From: Aquibium pacificus | GTDB taxonomy: Bacteria > Pseudomonadota > Alphaproteobacteria > Rhizobiales > Rhizobiaceae | DNA: 64,000 bases | NCBI RefSeq assembly: GCF_040839445.1 | Contig: NZ_JBDPGJ010000004.1 | Coordinates: 248,001 to 312,000, forward strand | Reading direction: 5' to 3' | Shown here: positions 1 to 8,850 of the stretch, piece by piece | How the letters are laid out: each line of letters begins with the position of its first letter | How positions within the stretch are numbered: the first letter of the stretch is position 1 | Translations under genes and position numbers: made by a program | The notes under the pieces: model-generated | The model's input: the letters and a program-made list of their open reading frames with translations, nothing else | Databases searched by the model: none | What the model was told of the DNA's origin: nothing

Positions 1-1
1 T

Positions 2-721
2 GCCGAGGAGGCCAGGCGCTACATCGACGCCGGCTTCAAATCGATCAAGCTGCACGTCAACGCCGATCCGAAGAATGCGATCGCCCGCTTCAGCGCAGCG
101 CGCGACGTGCTCGGACCGGACGTGCCCATCGGCGTCGACATGGGCATGGCCTACAATCTCACGGGGGCGCTCAAGACGATCAGAATGCTGGACGAGTACG
201 ACCTCAATTTCGTCGAGCAGCCGCTGACGGCCTACGACGTAAAGGGACATGTCCAGCTGCGCGCCAAATGCGATGTGCCGATTTTCGCCGACCATGGCGC
301 GATGTCGGTCGCGGAAGCCTATTCCAGTATCGTGGCCGGCGCCTATGACGGCGCCCATTGTCTGATCTGCCGGGTTGGAGGCATGCACCGCGCGGCGAAG
401 TGGGCGGACCTGATGGACGTCTCCCATTCCGACTACCAGATCTGCAACCAGGGCAACACGATCGCGGCGGCCGTCGGCGCGCATTTCGCGGTCTCGCGCA
501 GGAAATCGCCGCGCTTCAACGACGAACTCGGCCTGTTCCTCTATCTGCACGATACAACCGATACGAAATCCATCAGCGACGACATCGTGAAGGACCCCGG
601 CTTCGTGATCGAGAACGGCACGCTGCATTCGCCCAAGGGGCCGGGGCTCGGCGTCGAACTCGACGACGACATGGTGTCGCGTTACGCCAGCACGGTGCTC
701 CCGACGATCACCGTCAGCTAG
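2..721 (+). CDS. Mandelate racemase/muconate lactonizing enzyme (enolase superfamily), C-terminal part
   Basis: The 5' end lies outside the window; the frame is open from base 2. The visible part is most of the (beta/alpha)7-beta barrel of an acid-sugar dehydratase, racemase or cycloisomerase. Visible landmarks are the K-x-H segment after GFKSIKLH, the metal-ligand Asp in GVDMGMAY, the Glu in FVEQPL and a probable third acidic ligand in FADHGAM. Members abstract a proton alpha to a carboxylate using Mg2+. The neighbouring dehydrogenases, P450 and hydrolases suggest a role in a small-molecule catabolic cluster, but the substrate cannot be read from this fragment. Codon use matches the neighbours. 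Family call is firm; specific activity unknown. Confidence 0.88.
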   Translation, partial: AEEARRYIDAGFKSIKLHVNADPKNAIARFSAARDVLGPDVPIGVDMGMAYNLTGALKTIRMLDEYDLNFVEQPLTAYDVKGHVQLRAKCDVPIFADHGAMSVAEAYSSIVAGAYDGAHCLICRVGGMHRAAKWADLMDVSHSDYQICNQGNTIAAAVGAHFAVSRRKSPRFNDELGLFLYLHDTTDTKSISDDIVKDPGFVIENGTLHSPKGPGLGVELDDDMVSRYASTVLPTITVS

Positions 722-779
722 AATCCTTCGCCCTTCGGCGATTGTCGCTAGATTTGTGCGGAGCGTGCACGTTCCGGTG

Positions 780-1631
780 TCACTCCCCGAGCAGGAACCG
801 TCGAAGGATACCGGCGACCTCCGCCGCGCGGTCCTCCAGCGTGACCGCGTAGACGTCGGGGCTTTCCAGGGTCTCGAGCGTGGCGTTCGGGATGATGCCG
901 AGCAACGCATCGCCCTGCCGCCCGACTTCCCGATCCTCCTTTGGCGTCGTCAGTTCGAGGATGAGCGTCGGCGCCCTGATCAGGGCAAGGTCTCCTTTCA
1001 TGTCGTAGGCGAAGGCGGCGCGATAGAATTGCGGCCGGTCCATGAAGGCCTGCAGTCCGTCGAGAACCCGCTCCACCGCCACACGGCGCGCCGCCGGATC
1101 GTCGAGATCCGCGAGCGTCGCCTCGTCCCACCAGATGTCGGCCATCTCGCGGAACTGTCCCGCCCAGAAGGGGAGCGGCCGGTCGGCCCTTTCGATGACC
1201 GAGCGGATCGATGGGGTCTTGCGGAAGATTTCGTCGCGCCGCGCCTTGTCCGGGATGATGCTGTGCGATTGACCGGCGTAGACGAATTTGTGGACGCGCG
1301 ACGGATGGCGCCCGGCGATCGAACCGCCGAGCTTGTTGCCGCCGTGCAGCCCGAAGATGTCCAGGGACTGGAGGCCGAGGGCGTCGAGCCCCTCGACCAG
1401 CCAGTCGGCGATTTCGGCGATACCGTGCTCTCCGGCGGGAAGCGGCGCCGATGCGCCGGTTCCGGGCACATCGATCGAGACGACTCGGAAATCGGAGGAA
1501 AGTTCCCCGATCAGATCGCGGTACATGCGCGACGACCGTCCGGCGTGAGGAATGAGCAGCAGCGGCGGCCCCTTGCCGGCCTCGACGTAATGCAGTTGCC
1601 CAGCACCGCTGTCCACGAAACCATGACGCAT
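780..1631 (-). CDS. Alpha/beta-hydrolase-fold protein with non-canonical nucleophile elbow
   Basis: 283 residues. The start is the ATG preceded by GGGAGGT at good spacing; the open frame continues much further upstream but looks non-coding there. Fold landmarks: a first strand and oxyanion loop at LLLIPHAGRSS, VVSIDVPGTGAS, and the elbow IFGLHGGN at about residue 105. The elbow has His where the catalytic Ser of G-x-S-x-G should be, and the C-terminal part (VYAVTLED) lacks the usual Gly-His. I recall related proteins with a G-x-H-x-G elbow, so this may be a subfamily rather than a broken gene. Classical esterase chemistry is therefore doubtful. It is divergent from the SDR gene at 1884 across a 252-bp gap that must hold both promoters. 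Confidence 0.82.
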   Translation of the reverse strand: MRHGFVDSGAGQLHYVEAGKGPPLLLIPHAGRSSRMYRDLIGELSSDFRVVSIDVPGTGASAPLPAGEHGIAEIADWLVEGLDALGLQSLDIFGLHGGNKLGGSIAGRHPSRVHKFVYAGQSHSIIPDKARRDEIFRKTPSIRSVIERADRPLPFWAGQFREMADIWWDEATLADLDDPAARRVAVERVLDGLQAFMDRPQFYRAAFAYDMKGDLALIRAPTLILELTTPKEDREVGRQGDALLGIIPNATLETLESPDVYAVTLEDRAAEVAGILRRFLLGE

Positions 1632-1883
1632 CCAGACCTCCCTCTCATGGCGGCGAACCCGCGCGACAGCATCTGCGACGCCTGCCTCGGGATATCTACA
1701 ATGGGCCGTGATCCGGTGCCGTGGGGTCACCCGGGCCAGTGACGCGGGCGGTCTTCGGATCCGCCGGGCGGTGCCCCCAGCCGATGGGACACGACCGGCC
1801 GCAAGCGTGCTTAGTGTGAGATGCAGTTGCGGGCGCGTTCGGCGCCCGCTGATCTCAAGGGTTTTCGCAGGGGAGAGCATTCG

Positions 1884-2735
1884 ATGCCGGGCAGGCTGCA
1901 GGACAAGGTCGCCATCATCACGGGTGGCGTTTCGGGGATGGGTCTGGCATCGACGCATCGCTTCATCGAGGAAGGCGCCAGCGTCGTCGTCGCCGACATC
2001 CAGGCCGGGAAGGGCAGGGAACTGGAAAAGCAGTATCCGGGCCGACTGCGCTTCGTCGCTTGCGATGTCCGTGATGAGGCCGACATCGTCGCGGCTGTCT
2101 CCGCCGCGGTCGAGACCTTCGGCGGGCTCGACGTGATGTATCACAACGCTGGAGCCGTCGGAGACAATTCCGACCTCGCCTCCATCACCACCGAGGGGTG
2201 GGACGACACGTTCAACCTCCTCCTGCGCAGCACGATGCTGACGATCAAGCATTCGATCGAGCCGATGAGGAAGCGCGGCAAGGGTTCGATCATTCTCACC
2301 TCGTCGGCGGCCGCCGTATCGCTCGGCGGTTCCGGGCCCTATGCCTACACGGTGGCCAAGGCCGGCGTGATCTCCGCCGGGCGCTATGCGGCGCTCGCGC
2401 TCGGACCCGACCGGATCCGGGTCAACATCATCGTCCCGGGCGCTTTCCCGACTTCGATCTGGAGCGGTCATGTGGGCGGCGACGCCGAGATGGGCGACCG
2501 CATGGGCCTCGATCTCCAGCGCTTCGCCGGCATGCAGGCTCTGCCTCAGGTCGGCGATCCCCGCAACATCGCCGATGCGGCGCTCTTCCTCGCCTCGGAA
2601 GAGGCGACCTTCGTCACCGGTGTGGCACTTCCAGTGGATGGCGGCCTCACACTGCACCGCAACAGCCAAGGCTCGGCCAGCGGGCAGCTCGGCACCGTCT
2701 CGGATGCCGTGGCGACCTTCAAGGCGGCGAGCTGA
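1884..2735 (+). CDS. SDR family NAD(P)-dependent oxidoreductase
   Basis: 283 residues, the normal size of a classical short-chain dehydrogenase. The start is ATG with GGGGAG eight bases upstream; an in-frame upstream ATG at 1821 would add an unconserved tail. Nucleotide-binding motif TGGVSGMG near the N-terminus, the NNAG element as HNAG, catalytic Ser in LTSSAAAV and Y-x-x-x-K as YTVAK. It ends with the usual ALPVDGG cofactor-loop region. It oxidises or reduces an alcohol/ketone pair; substrate unknown. It is followed 56 bp later by the quinone oxidoreductase gene on the same strand and probably shares its transcript. Confidence 0.93.
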   Translation: MPGRLQDKVAIITGGVSGMGLASTHRFIEEGASVVVADIQAGKGRELEKQYPGRLRFVACDVRDEADIVAAVSAAVETFGGLDVMYHNAGAVGDNSDLASITTEGWDDTFNLLLRSTMLTIKHSIEPMRKRGKGSIILTSSAAAVSLGGSGPYAYTVAKAGVISAGRYAALALGPDRIRVNIIVPGAFPTSIWSGHVGGDAEMGDRMGLDLQRFAGMQALPQVGDPRNIADAALFLASEEATFVTGVALPVDGGLTLHRNSQGSASGQLGTVSDAVATFKAAS

Positions 2736-2791
2736 CGGCGGCGCCGGCCGCCGTGCATCCGGGACGAGATATCCGAGAGGAAACGAACGGG

Positions 2792-3799
2792 ATGAACAAG
2801 GCGATCCGCATCCATGCGCATGGCGGCATCGAGGAGATGAAATGGGAGGACGCGCCGATCTCGGATCCGGCGCCCGGACATGTCACGGTGCGCCACACCG
2901 CAATCGGCGTGAATTTCTCCGACATCAACGTTCGGCGCGGCGGCTTCTATCCCAATCACAATCCGCCCTTCCCGCTGGGACTGGGCAACGAGGCTGCGGG
3001 CGTGGTCGAAAGCCTTGGCGAAGGCGTCTCGGACTTCAAGCCGGGCGACCGCGTCGCCTATGCGGGAATGCTGGGGCAGTTCTACGAGGACACCGGCGCC
3101 TATGCGCAGCGGCGCAACGTTCCCGCGTCGCGGCTGGTGGCGATACCCGACGGAGTATCGGACCAGCAGGCCGCGGCCGTCCTGCTCAAGGGGTGCACCG
3201 CATCGCTGATCATCAACAGCGTCTTCACGCCGGCTCCCGGCGACACGATCCTGATCCACACCGCGGCCGCGGGTGTCGGTTCGATCCTGTGCCAGTGGTC
3301 CAAGCACCTCGGCGCGACCGTCATCGGCACCGTCGGGTCGCGCGAGAAGGCGACGATCGCGTCGGAACTCGGCTGCGATCACACGATCCTCTACCGCGAG
3401 ACGGATTTCGTGGAAGAGGTGCGGCGGATCGCACCCGGAGGCGTGTCCGCCGTCTTCGACGGGGTCGGGAAGGACACGTTCGTTCCTTCGCTGCGCTGCC
3501 TGAAGCAGCTCGGCAAAGCCGTGAACTACGGCAATGCCTCCGGCAGCGTCCCGCCGATCGACGTGATGATGCTGGCGATCAGGTCGCTGTCCATCTGCCG
3601 GGTGGGCGTGACCGGTCACATCCAGGACACTGCGTCTTTCCGGAACGTCGCCTCGCGGCTGTTCGAACTGGTCCGCGGCGACGCGATCAGGGTGAACATC
3701 CACAAGAGCTACCCGCTCTCCGATGCTGCGAGCGCGCACGAGGCCGTCGAGGCCGGCAGCTTCTCCGGATCGATCATCCTCGACCCCGCAGCCGGCTGA
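2792..3799 (+). CDS. Zinc-independent quinone oxidoreductase (MDR superfamily)
   Basis: 335 residues, beginning MNKAIRIHAHGG after a GAGAGG ribosome site. An N-terminal GroES-like domain (IGVNFSDINVRRG, GNEAAGVVESLG) is followed by a Rossmann domain with the A-A-x-G-V-G motif of the NADPH:quinone reductase branch. The structural zinc cysteines and catalytic zinc ligands of alcohol dehydrogenases are absent. Such enzymes reduce quinones or enones with NADPH in the cytoplasm. Probably co-transcribed with the upstream SDR; the two could act in sequence on an alcohol/enone intermediate. Confidence 0.93.
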   Translation: MNKAIRIHAHGGIEEMKWEDAPISDPAPGHVTVRHTAIGVNFSDINVRRGGFYPNHNPPFPLGLGNEAAGVVESLGEGVSDFKPGDRVAYAGMLGQFYEDTGAYAQRRNVPASRLVAIPDGVSDQQAAAVLLKGCTASLIINSVFTPAPGDTILIHTAAAGVGSILCQWSKHLGATVIGTVGSREKATIASELGCDHTILYRETDFVEEVRRIAPGGVSAVFDGVGKDTFVPSLRCLKQLGKAVNYGNASGSVPPIDVMMLAIRSLSICRVGVTGHIQDTASFRNVASRLFELVRGDAIRVNIHKSYPLSDAASAHEAVEAGSFSGSIILDPAAG

Positions 3800-3816
3800 G
3801 GCGAACGTCCAACTGC

Positions 3817-3858
3817 ACGGCGGCGCGGGCACCTGGTCCAGGGCTGCCGCCGCGCCGT
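3817..3858. terminator. GC-rich imperfect hairpin between convergent genes
   Basis: An interrupted inverted repeat (ACGGCGGCG arm against GCCGCCGCGCCGT arm) lies just after the quinone oxidoreductase stop and before the end of the convergent EthD gene. There is no T run, so it would be at best a weak or Rho-assisted terminator. Confidence 0.3.
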
Positions 3859-3927
3859 CTGCATGAAGTCACGACTATCCGGCGGCCGGCACCTTTCCGC
3901 GCGGAAGCCGGCACCGGCCACACGCGC

Positions 3928-4299
3928 TCAGTCGGAATGAAGCGGCGGCTCGCCGCCCACCTGATAGACCTGATCGTCATAGGCGGCGAATTTCGAGTTC
4001 TCGAGGTCGAGGAACTCGGCCATCTTCGGCGCCAGCACCTCCTTGTAGAAGGGCAGCGCCTGCATGGCCTTGCGGTCCTCGGCACTGTCGAACCAGGCTT
4101 CGGAAAATCCGTCGAAGCCGACGAACTGCGATGGCCAGTCCGTCTGCGGCGACAGGCGGTGCTGGACGTAGCGTCTGAGGTACTTCGTGATCTCGGGGCG
4201 GGTCCGGTAGAGAGTGCCGTATTCGACCGACCAGATGTGCCGGAACTCCTCGACGCTCAGGCCCGGCTTGCGCTTGTAGAATCCGAGTGTGATCAGCAT
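3928..4299 (-). CDS. EthD domain protein
   Basis: 123 residues. Starts MLITLGFYKRKPGLSVEEFRHIW, the typical opening of the EthD/dimeric alpha-beta-barrel family (K-R-K-P-G-x-S-x-E-E-F), and continues through a Phe/Trp-rich middle (GFDGFSEAWF). EthD is named for a protein needed with a P450 (EthB) for ethyl tert-butyl ether degradation; its biochemical role is unclear. A P450 gene lies 1 kb upstream on the same strand, which fits that association. The SDR gene at 5206 lies 103 bp upstream and probably shares the transcript. Confidence 0.88.
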   Translation of the reverse strand: MLITLGFYKRKPGLSVEEFRHIWSVEYGTLYRTRPEITKYLRRYVQHRLSPQTDWPSQFVGFDGFSEAWFDSAEDRKAMQALPFYKEVLAPKMAEFLDLENSKFAAYDDQVYQVGGEPPLHSD

Positions 4300-4402
4300 G
4301 GCTTCCTCTTTGAATGTGGATGAAGGTCGGTGTAATCCCCGGATATCGCCATGTCGGTCCCGCAGCTGGGGACATGGGCGGTCTCCGCGCAGGCGTTGGC
4401 TT

Positions 4403-5206
4403 TTATGCGGAAGAATGTTCGGCGTCGTATTTTTCGGCCCACAGGTCCGCGATCGGGTCGCTGATGAAGATGCTCGAGGACGCGCCGCCGTCCACGGCCA
4501 GGATCTGGCCCGTCACGTAGCTCGCGTCGTCGCTGCAGAAGAACACTGCCGCCGAAGCAAGTTCTTCAGCAGACCCATATCGCTGGAGCGGCGTCACGCC
4601 GATCAGCCGCGCCTGATAGGCGCCCGTCGCGAACCGTCCCGCCGTGCCTGGCGTCAGGATCATGCCCGGCGCGATCGCGTTGGCTCTGACTCCCTCCGGC
4701 CCGTACTCCGCTGCGAACTGGCGCGTGAAGGCCACCACGCCTCCCTTCGCCGCCGCGTAGGGGGCCTGTGTCGCCATCCCGTGGGTTCCCATCACCGACG
4801 CGATGTTGAGGACGTTACCCCGGGTGCGCTTGAGATGCGGCAACGCCTCGCGGGAGAGGCGGAACATGCTGCGCAGATTGATGTCGATATAGCGGTCGAA
4901 GTCGGCGTCGCTCGTGTCGTGCAGGCGAGGCGCCGCCCCAACGCCGGCATTGTTCACGAGGACATGGATCTTTCCGAAGTGCCGCAGGCAGAGATCGACG
5001 ATCATGCGCGGGGCATCTTCCTCCGTTACGTCCTGATTGTGGGTGACCAGCCTGTCGCTCGTGGGCAGGGTGCGGAGGCCGTCCGGCACCTTGTCGACCG
5101 CGAGCACGGCGGCGCCCTCAGTGAGCAGTCGTTCCGTGATGGCCTTGCCAATGCCGGAGCCCGCCCCTGTGACGATGACGGAACGTCCTTCGAAACGCTG
5201 CGGCAT
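4403..5206 (-). CDS. SDR family oxidoreductase
   Basis: 267 residues. The start is the ATG preceded by CGAGGAGGC; the frame remains open upstream without further conserved sequence. Motifs in order: TGAGSGIG cofactor loop, NNAG, catalytic Ser in IASVMGTHG, Y-x-x-x-K as YAAAK, and a C-terminal FFCSDDASYVTGQ segment typical of beta-ketoacyl-reductase-like SDRs. It follows the P450 gene by 64 bp on the same strand, so it may oxidise the alcohol the P450 makes. Exact substrate unknown. Confidence 0.93.
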   Translation of the reverse strand: MPQRFEGRSVIVTGAGSGIGKAITERLLTEGAAVLAVDKVPDGLRTLPTSDRLVTHNQDVTEEDAPRMIVDLCLRHFGKIHVLVNNAGVGAAPRLHDTSDADFDRYIDINLRSMFRLSREALPHLKRTRGNVLNIASVMGTHGMATQAPYAAAKGGVVAFTRQFAAEYGPEGVRANAIAPGMILTPGTAGRFATGAYQARLIGVTPLQRYGSAEELASAAVFFCSDDASYVTGQILAVDGGASSSIFISDPIADLWAEKYDAEHSSA

Positions 5207-5270
5207 TCGATGCCTCCTCGAATGTCGCCCGGCACGATCCGTACGTAAGGACGAACGCTGGCGGGCGGGA

Positions 5271-6488
5271 TCAGCGCGGCATTGCACGCAATGGCAGGCG
5301 GTCGATGGTGATGAGCTGGTTGTGAATCAGGTAGTGCGGATCGCCGGCTGGCTCAAGCCGCTTCACGCGCTTGAAGAGTTCCCGCAGCATCACCTCGGCC
5401 TCCATCCGCGCGACGTTCTGGCCGATGCAGTTGTGGCGATCCGCGCCGAACGACATGTGGACGTTCGCCGTATCGCGCATGACGTCGAACCTGTCCGGAT
5501 CGTCCCACTTGCGGGGGTCGCGGTTGGCCGCTCCGGGCAAATAGGCGATCTTCGTATCGCCCTTCAACGCGTAGCCGGACAGTTCGCAATCGTCGATCGT
5601 GGTGCGGTAGACGATGTGGGTCGGCGCCTCGTATCGCAGCGCTTCGTCGAAGACGAAACGGATGCGCGCGGGGTTGTCCTCCACCACCTGCCACTGGTCC
5701 GGATGCTGCGCGAGCAGGCGCAGCGCGCCGGTCATGCCGCTCATGGTCGTGTCCATCCCGCCGCGAACCAGCGCCCGCGTTACGCTGGGCGCGAAGCCTT
5801 TCGGCAGGTCGCCGGCGGCTTCGGCCTGGAAGAACTGATCGGCGATGGAACCGGGCGCGACGCTGTCGGACTGGCAAGCGGCCAGGAACCATTCCATGTA
5901 GGGTTCGCCGGCCGCCGCTCCCTTCCGGTAGAGTTCGTTCTTCGGCCCGCTCATGTTGAAGGACATGTAGCCGATCGCGCGGATGGCGTCGGCGTCGAAG
6001 CGGATCCCCATCGCAGTCGGAAAGCCGCCGAAGACGATCGGCTCCACGAGGTCGCCGACGCCGTCGAACTCGCCGCCGTCCGCGAGTATTCGGTCGATAG
6101 CGTCGGCCGCCTTTTCCTCGAACACGTGCCGCCACTTTCGGATCACCAGGGGCGACATGATGCGGTTCGCCACCGCCCGCACGTGATCATGCTCTGGAGG
6201 GTCGGTTTCGAGCGGATTGGGCGGACGACCCTCGAACCCCGGCTTGCGGGGATCGTAGATGCCGACGCTGCCCGCGGCACTGAACCGCGTATGATCGGTG
6301 ACGACCTCGCGGACCTCCTTGTAGCCGCCCACCGCGTATACGCCATGCCCGGCCAGTTCCACGACGGGAGCAGCCTCTCTCAGCGCCTTGTAGAAGGGGT
6401 AGGGGTCGGAGAGCACCTCCATCGCATAGGGGTCCCACTCTAGGATCGGGGGTTTCCTGGGCATTCCCGTCTCGGCTGCCTGAGACAT
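5271..6488 (-). CDS. Cytochrome P450
   Basis: 405 residues, a typical soluble bacterial class I P450 without membrane anchor. The start MSQAAETG follows GGAGG. Motifs in order: I-helix oxygen-activation segment GGMDTT, the E-x-x-R of the K helix as EALR, and the heme-binding loop FGADRHNCIG with the axial Cys about 50 residues from the C-terminus. It hydroxylates an unactivated C-H bond and needs a ferredoxin and ferredoxin reductase; the 7Fe ferredoxin at 10152 is the only candidate electron donor in the window and no reductase is visible. Co-directional with SDR genes on both sides and the EthD gene. Confidence 0.96.
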   Translation of the reverse strand: MSQAAETGMPRKPPILEWDPYAMEVLSDPYPFYKALREAAPVVELAGHGVYAVGGYKEVREVVTDHTRFSAAGSVGIYDPRKPGFEGRPPNPLETDPPEHDHVRAVANRIMSPLVIRKWRHVFEEKAADAIDRILADGGEFDGVGDLVEPIVFGGFPTAMGIRFDADAIRAIGYMSFNMSGPKNELYRKGAAAGEPYMEWFLAACQSDSVAPGSIADQFFQAEAAGDLPKGFAPSVTRALVRGGMDTTMSGMTGALRLLAQHPDQWQVVEDNPARIRFVFDEALRYEAPTHIVYRTTIDDCELSGYALKGDTKIAYLPGAANRDPRKWDDPDRFDVMRDTANVHMSFGADRHNCIGQNVARMEAEVMLRELFKRVKRLEPAGDPHYLIHNQLITIDRLPLRAMPR

Positions 6489-6636
6489 GGCGTCCTCCGC
6501 TGTCCGGACATCCGGCTGGTTCGAGATCCGACGTTCCGCAAACCGCGCGCCCGTGGACCCGATGCTGTTGCAATTCGGTCCCGAACAGCGTCCCCGCCGG
6601 CTGGGACCGCGGCAGGCGGGCGCGTGACTGCTTTCC

Positions 6637-7374
6637 TCAGCGCGCGAGATAGCCGCCGTCGACCGGCAGTTCGGCACCGGTGATGTACTTGGCCTCGTCG
6701 GAAACGAGGAAGAGCACCGCGTTGGCGATGTCCTCGACTTCGCCCATGCGACCCAGCGGCACGGCATCGAGCATGCGCTGGCGGGTGGCGGGGTCCGCCT
6801 TTACGGTCGAATTGCGCATCGGCGGCATGACGCCGGGCATCACGGCGTTTACCCTGATCCCGTCGCGGGCGAACTGCACCGCCGCCGATTTCGACATGCC
6901 TAGCACCGCGCCCTTCGATCCGCCGTATCCGAGATGCAGCCCCATGCCGACCTTGGCGGAAATGGATGAGATGTTGACGATCGCGCCGCCGCCTTGCGAC
7001 TGCATGGTGGGGACGACCGCCTTGATGCCGAGGAACGGGCCTTTCGTGTTGATGGCGATCTGCCGTTCCCAGGCGCTGTCCTCGAAGAGATCGGTCGTTC
7101 CCGGCCCCGTTCCGGCGTTGTTGACCAGGATGTCGAGACGGCCGTGCCTGCCGAGGATTGCCTCGACCGCTGCCTTCCAGGAACCCTCGTCTGTCACGTC
7201 AAGCCGCTGGAAGAAGGCATTTCCGCCGAGGCCCTCAACGACCGCGCTTGCCTCCGGTTCGAGAATGTCCCCGACGCATACCTTCGCGCCTTCCTCCACG
7301 AAGCGCCTGGCCGTGGCTGCTCCCAACCCCGAGGCGGCACCGGTGACCAACGCAATCTTGCCTGCCAGACGCAT
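6637..7374 (-). CDS. SDR family oxidoreductase
   Basis: 245 residues from the second of two close ATGs; this one sits eight bases from GGGAGGG, while the first ATG (at 7380) almost touches the ribosome site. Motifs: TGAASGLG, NNAG, catalytic Ser in ISSISAKVG, and Y-x-x-x-K as YGGSK, followed by the ITGAELPVDGG tail. First gene of a minus-strand run SDR, P450, SDR, EthD, read away from the TRAP binding protein gene. A dehydrogenase or ketoreductase of a small secondary alcohol is likely. Confidence 0.93.
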   Translation of the reverse strand: MRLAGKIALVTGAASGLGAATARRFVEEGAKVCVGDILEPEASAVVEGLGGNAFFQRLDVTDEGSWKAAVEAILGRHGRLDILVNNAGTGPGTTDLFEDSAWERQIAINTKGPFLGIKAVVPTMQSQGGGAIVNISSISAKVGMGLHLGYGGSKGAVLGMSKSAAVQFARDGIRVNAVMPGVMPPMRNSTVKADPATRQRMLDAVPLGRMGEVEDIANAVLFLVSDEAKYITGAELPVDGGYLAR

Positions 7375-7691
7375 TCCCATTCCCTCCCGGTCGTTGAAGC
7401 CGCCCCGCCGGTGCGGGCATCCCGCGGCCGGATCGCCGGAACTCGTTCAGAATGATCGCCGGCAACCGAAGAACAGTCCCCCGCAACGGGGGCAACGGAT
7501 ATTTCCACCCGCACCGTGGAAGCCGGTCCGTCCGTACGCAACCGGTACGGCGGCAGGCGAATCCGCCGGATGGACCGAGGGCAGGATTGCCGCCGCCGAC
7601 TGGTCCCTAACGCGGGGGACTTCGTAGCTGGCTGGATTCCGCGACGCTCAGACTGCGCGAAACTGATCGTGCGCACGATTGGGAGGATCAA
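7375..7691. other. Divergent intergenic region without a gene
   Basis: About 317 bp between the SDR and TRAP genes. No convincing reading frame was found. It should contain the promoters of the P450-containing minus-strand run and of the TRAP gene. The one clear element is the 14-bp palindrome at 7666. Confidence 0.6.
7666..7679. promoter_or_regulatory. Perfect 14-bp palindrome, candidate operator
   Basis: ATCGTGCGCACGAT is a perfect inverted repeat immediately upstream of the GGGAGG ribosome site of the TRAP binding protein gene. The position is right for a repressor that blocks early transcription. No regulator gene lies next to it; the binder is unknown. Confidence 0.4.
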
Positions 7692-8726
7692 ATGCTAGCC
7701 AGAAGACTTGCCGCTCTCGGCACTGCCGCATTCGTCATGCTCGGCTCCACGGCCGTCTGGGCCGACACCACAATCAAGTATTCCTCGTGGCTTCCACCTG
7801 CGCACTTCCTGTGGACCGATGTCTACGTTCCGTTCTTCGAGGAGATCGAGAAGGTCACCGAAGGCCGGGTGAAGGTGGAAGTGCTGCCCAAGGTGGTCGG
7901 TACCGCGGCGAGCCAGATCGAAGTCGTGCGCGACGGCCTCGCCGATATGAGCTTCACGGTCGCGTCGTACACGCCGGGACGCTATGTCGCTTCCGAAGTC
8001 GGAGAACTTCCCCTGCTCGGAAACGATGCAGCCGTCATGGGCCCAGCCTACTACCGCCATTTCAAGGAATACATCGAACCGGCTGGCGAGTACGACGGCA
8101 TCAAGGTTTTGTCGATCTGGATGATCTCGCCGCTTCAGCCGCACACCGAGGGACGGCCGATCAATTCGGTCGACGACTTCAAGGGTCTCAAGCTGCGCAC
8201 CCCCAATCCCAACACGGTCATGGCGCTGGAACTGCTCGGCGGCGTGCCGATCCTCAAGTCTTCGACCGAAGCTTTCGAGATGCTGGCGACCGGCGCGATC
8301 GACGGACAGATCACGATTCCGAACACGATCCCGGGCTTCAACCAACTCGATCTGCTCGACGCCGTTACCATCATCCCTGGCGGGATGTCGAATGCGGTCA
8401 ACCTCATGTTCATCAATCAGGACAAATGGGCGGAAATCTCCGAGGAGGATCGCAAGGCCATCGAGGAGGTCGCGGGTGAGAAGCTCGCGCGTGACATCGG
8501 TGTCGCTTACATGAAGGCCGACGAAGAAGCCCTGAAGATATTTAGGGACAACGGCTACGAGGTCATCGAGGGCGACGAGAAGCTTCGCGCCGACCTCGCC
8601 GAAAAGCTCAAGCCTGTCGAGGAAGCCTGGATCAAGCGCGCCGAGGAGAAGGGCGTCAAGGATCCCGCCGGCCAGCTTGCCGCCCTACGCGCGGCGATCG
8701 CAGAGGGCGAGAAGGCTAGCCAGTAA
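7692..8726 (+). CDS. TRAP transporter substrate-binding protein (DctP family)
   Basis: 344 residues with a Sec signal peptide of about 24 residues ending AVWA, then a mature protein starting DTTIKYSSW. The body is typical of DctP proteins: FFEEIEKVTEGRVKVEV, the region around RDGLADMSF, and LKGLKLRTPNP carrying the conserved Arg that salt-bridges the substrate carboxylate. GGGAGG precedes the ATG. It should capture an organic acid in the periplasm and hand it to DctQ/DctM membrane subunits, but none is encoded nearby, so it is an orphan binding protein here. Confidence 0.95.
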   Translation: MLARRLAALGTAAFVMLGSTAVWADTTIKYSSWLPPAHFLWTDVYVPFFEEIEKVTEGRVKVEVLPKVVGTAASQIEVVRDGLADMSFTVASYTPGRYVASEVGELPLLGNDAAVMGPAYYRHFKEYIEPAGEYDGIKVLSIWMISPLQPHTEGRPINSVDDFKGLKLRTPNPNTVMALELLGGVPILKSSTEAFEMLATGAIDGQITIPNTIPGFNQLDLLDAVTIIPGGMSNAVNLMFINQDKWAEISEEDRKAIEEVAGEKLARDIGVAYMKADEEALKIFRDNGYEVIEGDEKLRADLAEKLKPVEEAWIKRAEEKGVKDPAGQLAALRAAIAEGEKASQ

Positions 8727-8733
8727 CGGGATT

Positions 8734-8767
8734 GAGCAGGCGTCCAGCACCCGCCGGACGCTTGCTC
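8734..8767 (+). terminator. Stem-loop after the TRAP binding protein gene
   Basis: Arms GAGCAGGCGTCC and GGACGCTTGCTC pair over 12 bp with one G-U pair and a 10-base loop, eight bases after the stop codon. No T tract follows, so it may stabilise the 3' end or terminate weakly. Confidence 0.5.
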
Positions 8768-8850
8768 GTCATGAAGACATCTTCGATCGCGGTTTCGACA
8801 CGCGGCCGACCTCCTCAAGTGTGTCTCGACCGGATCGCGGGAACGGAACG

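Noticed and set aside
1632..2669. N-terminal extension of the alpha/beta hydrolase to 629 codons
   Set aside because: The added part overlaps the divergent SDR gene and is antisense-like; the inner ATG has a strong ribosome site and starts at the conserved fold.
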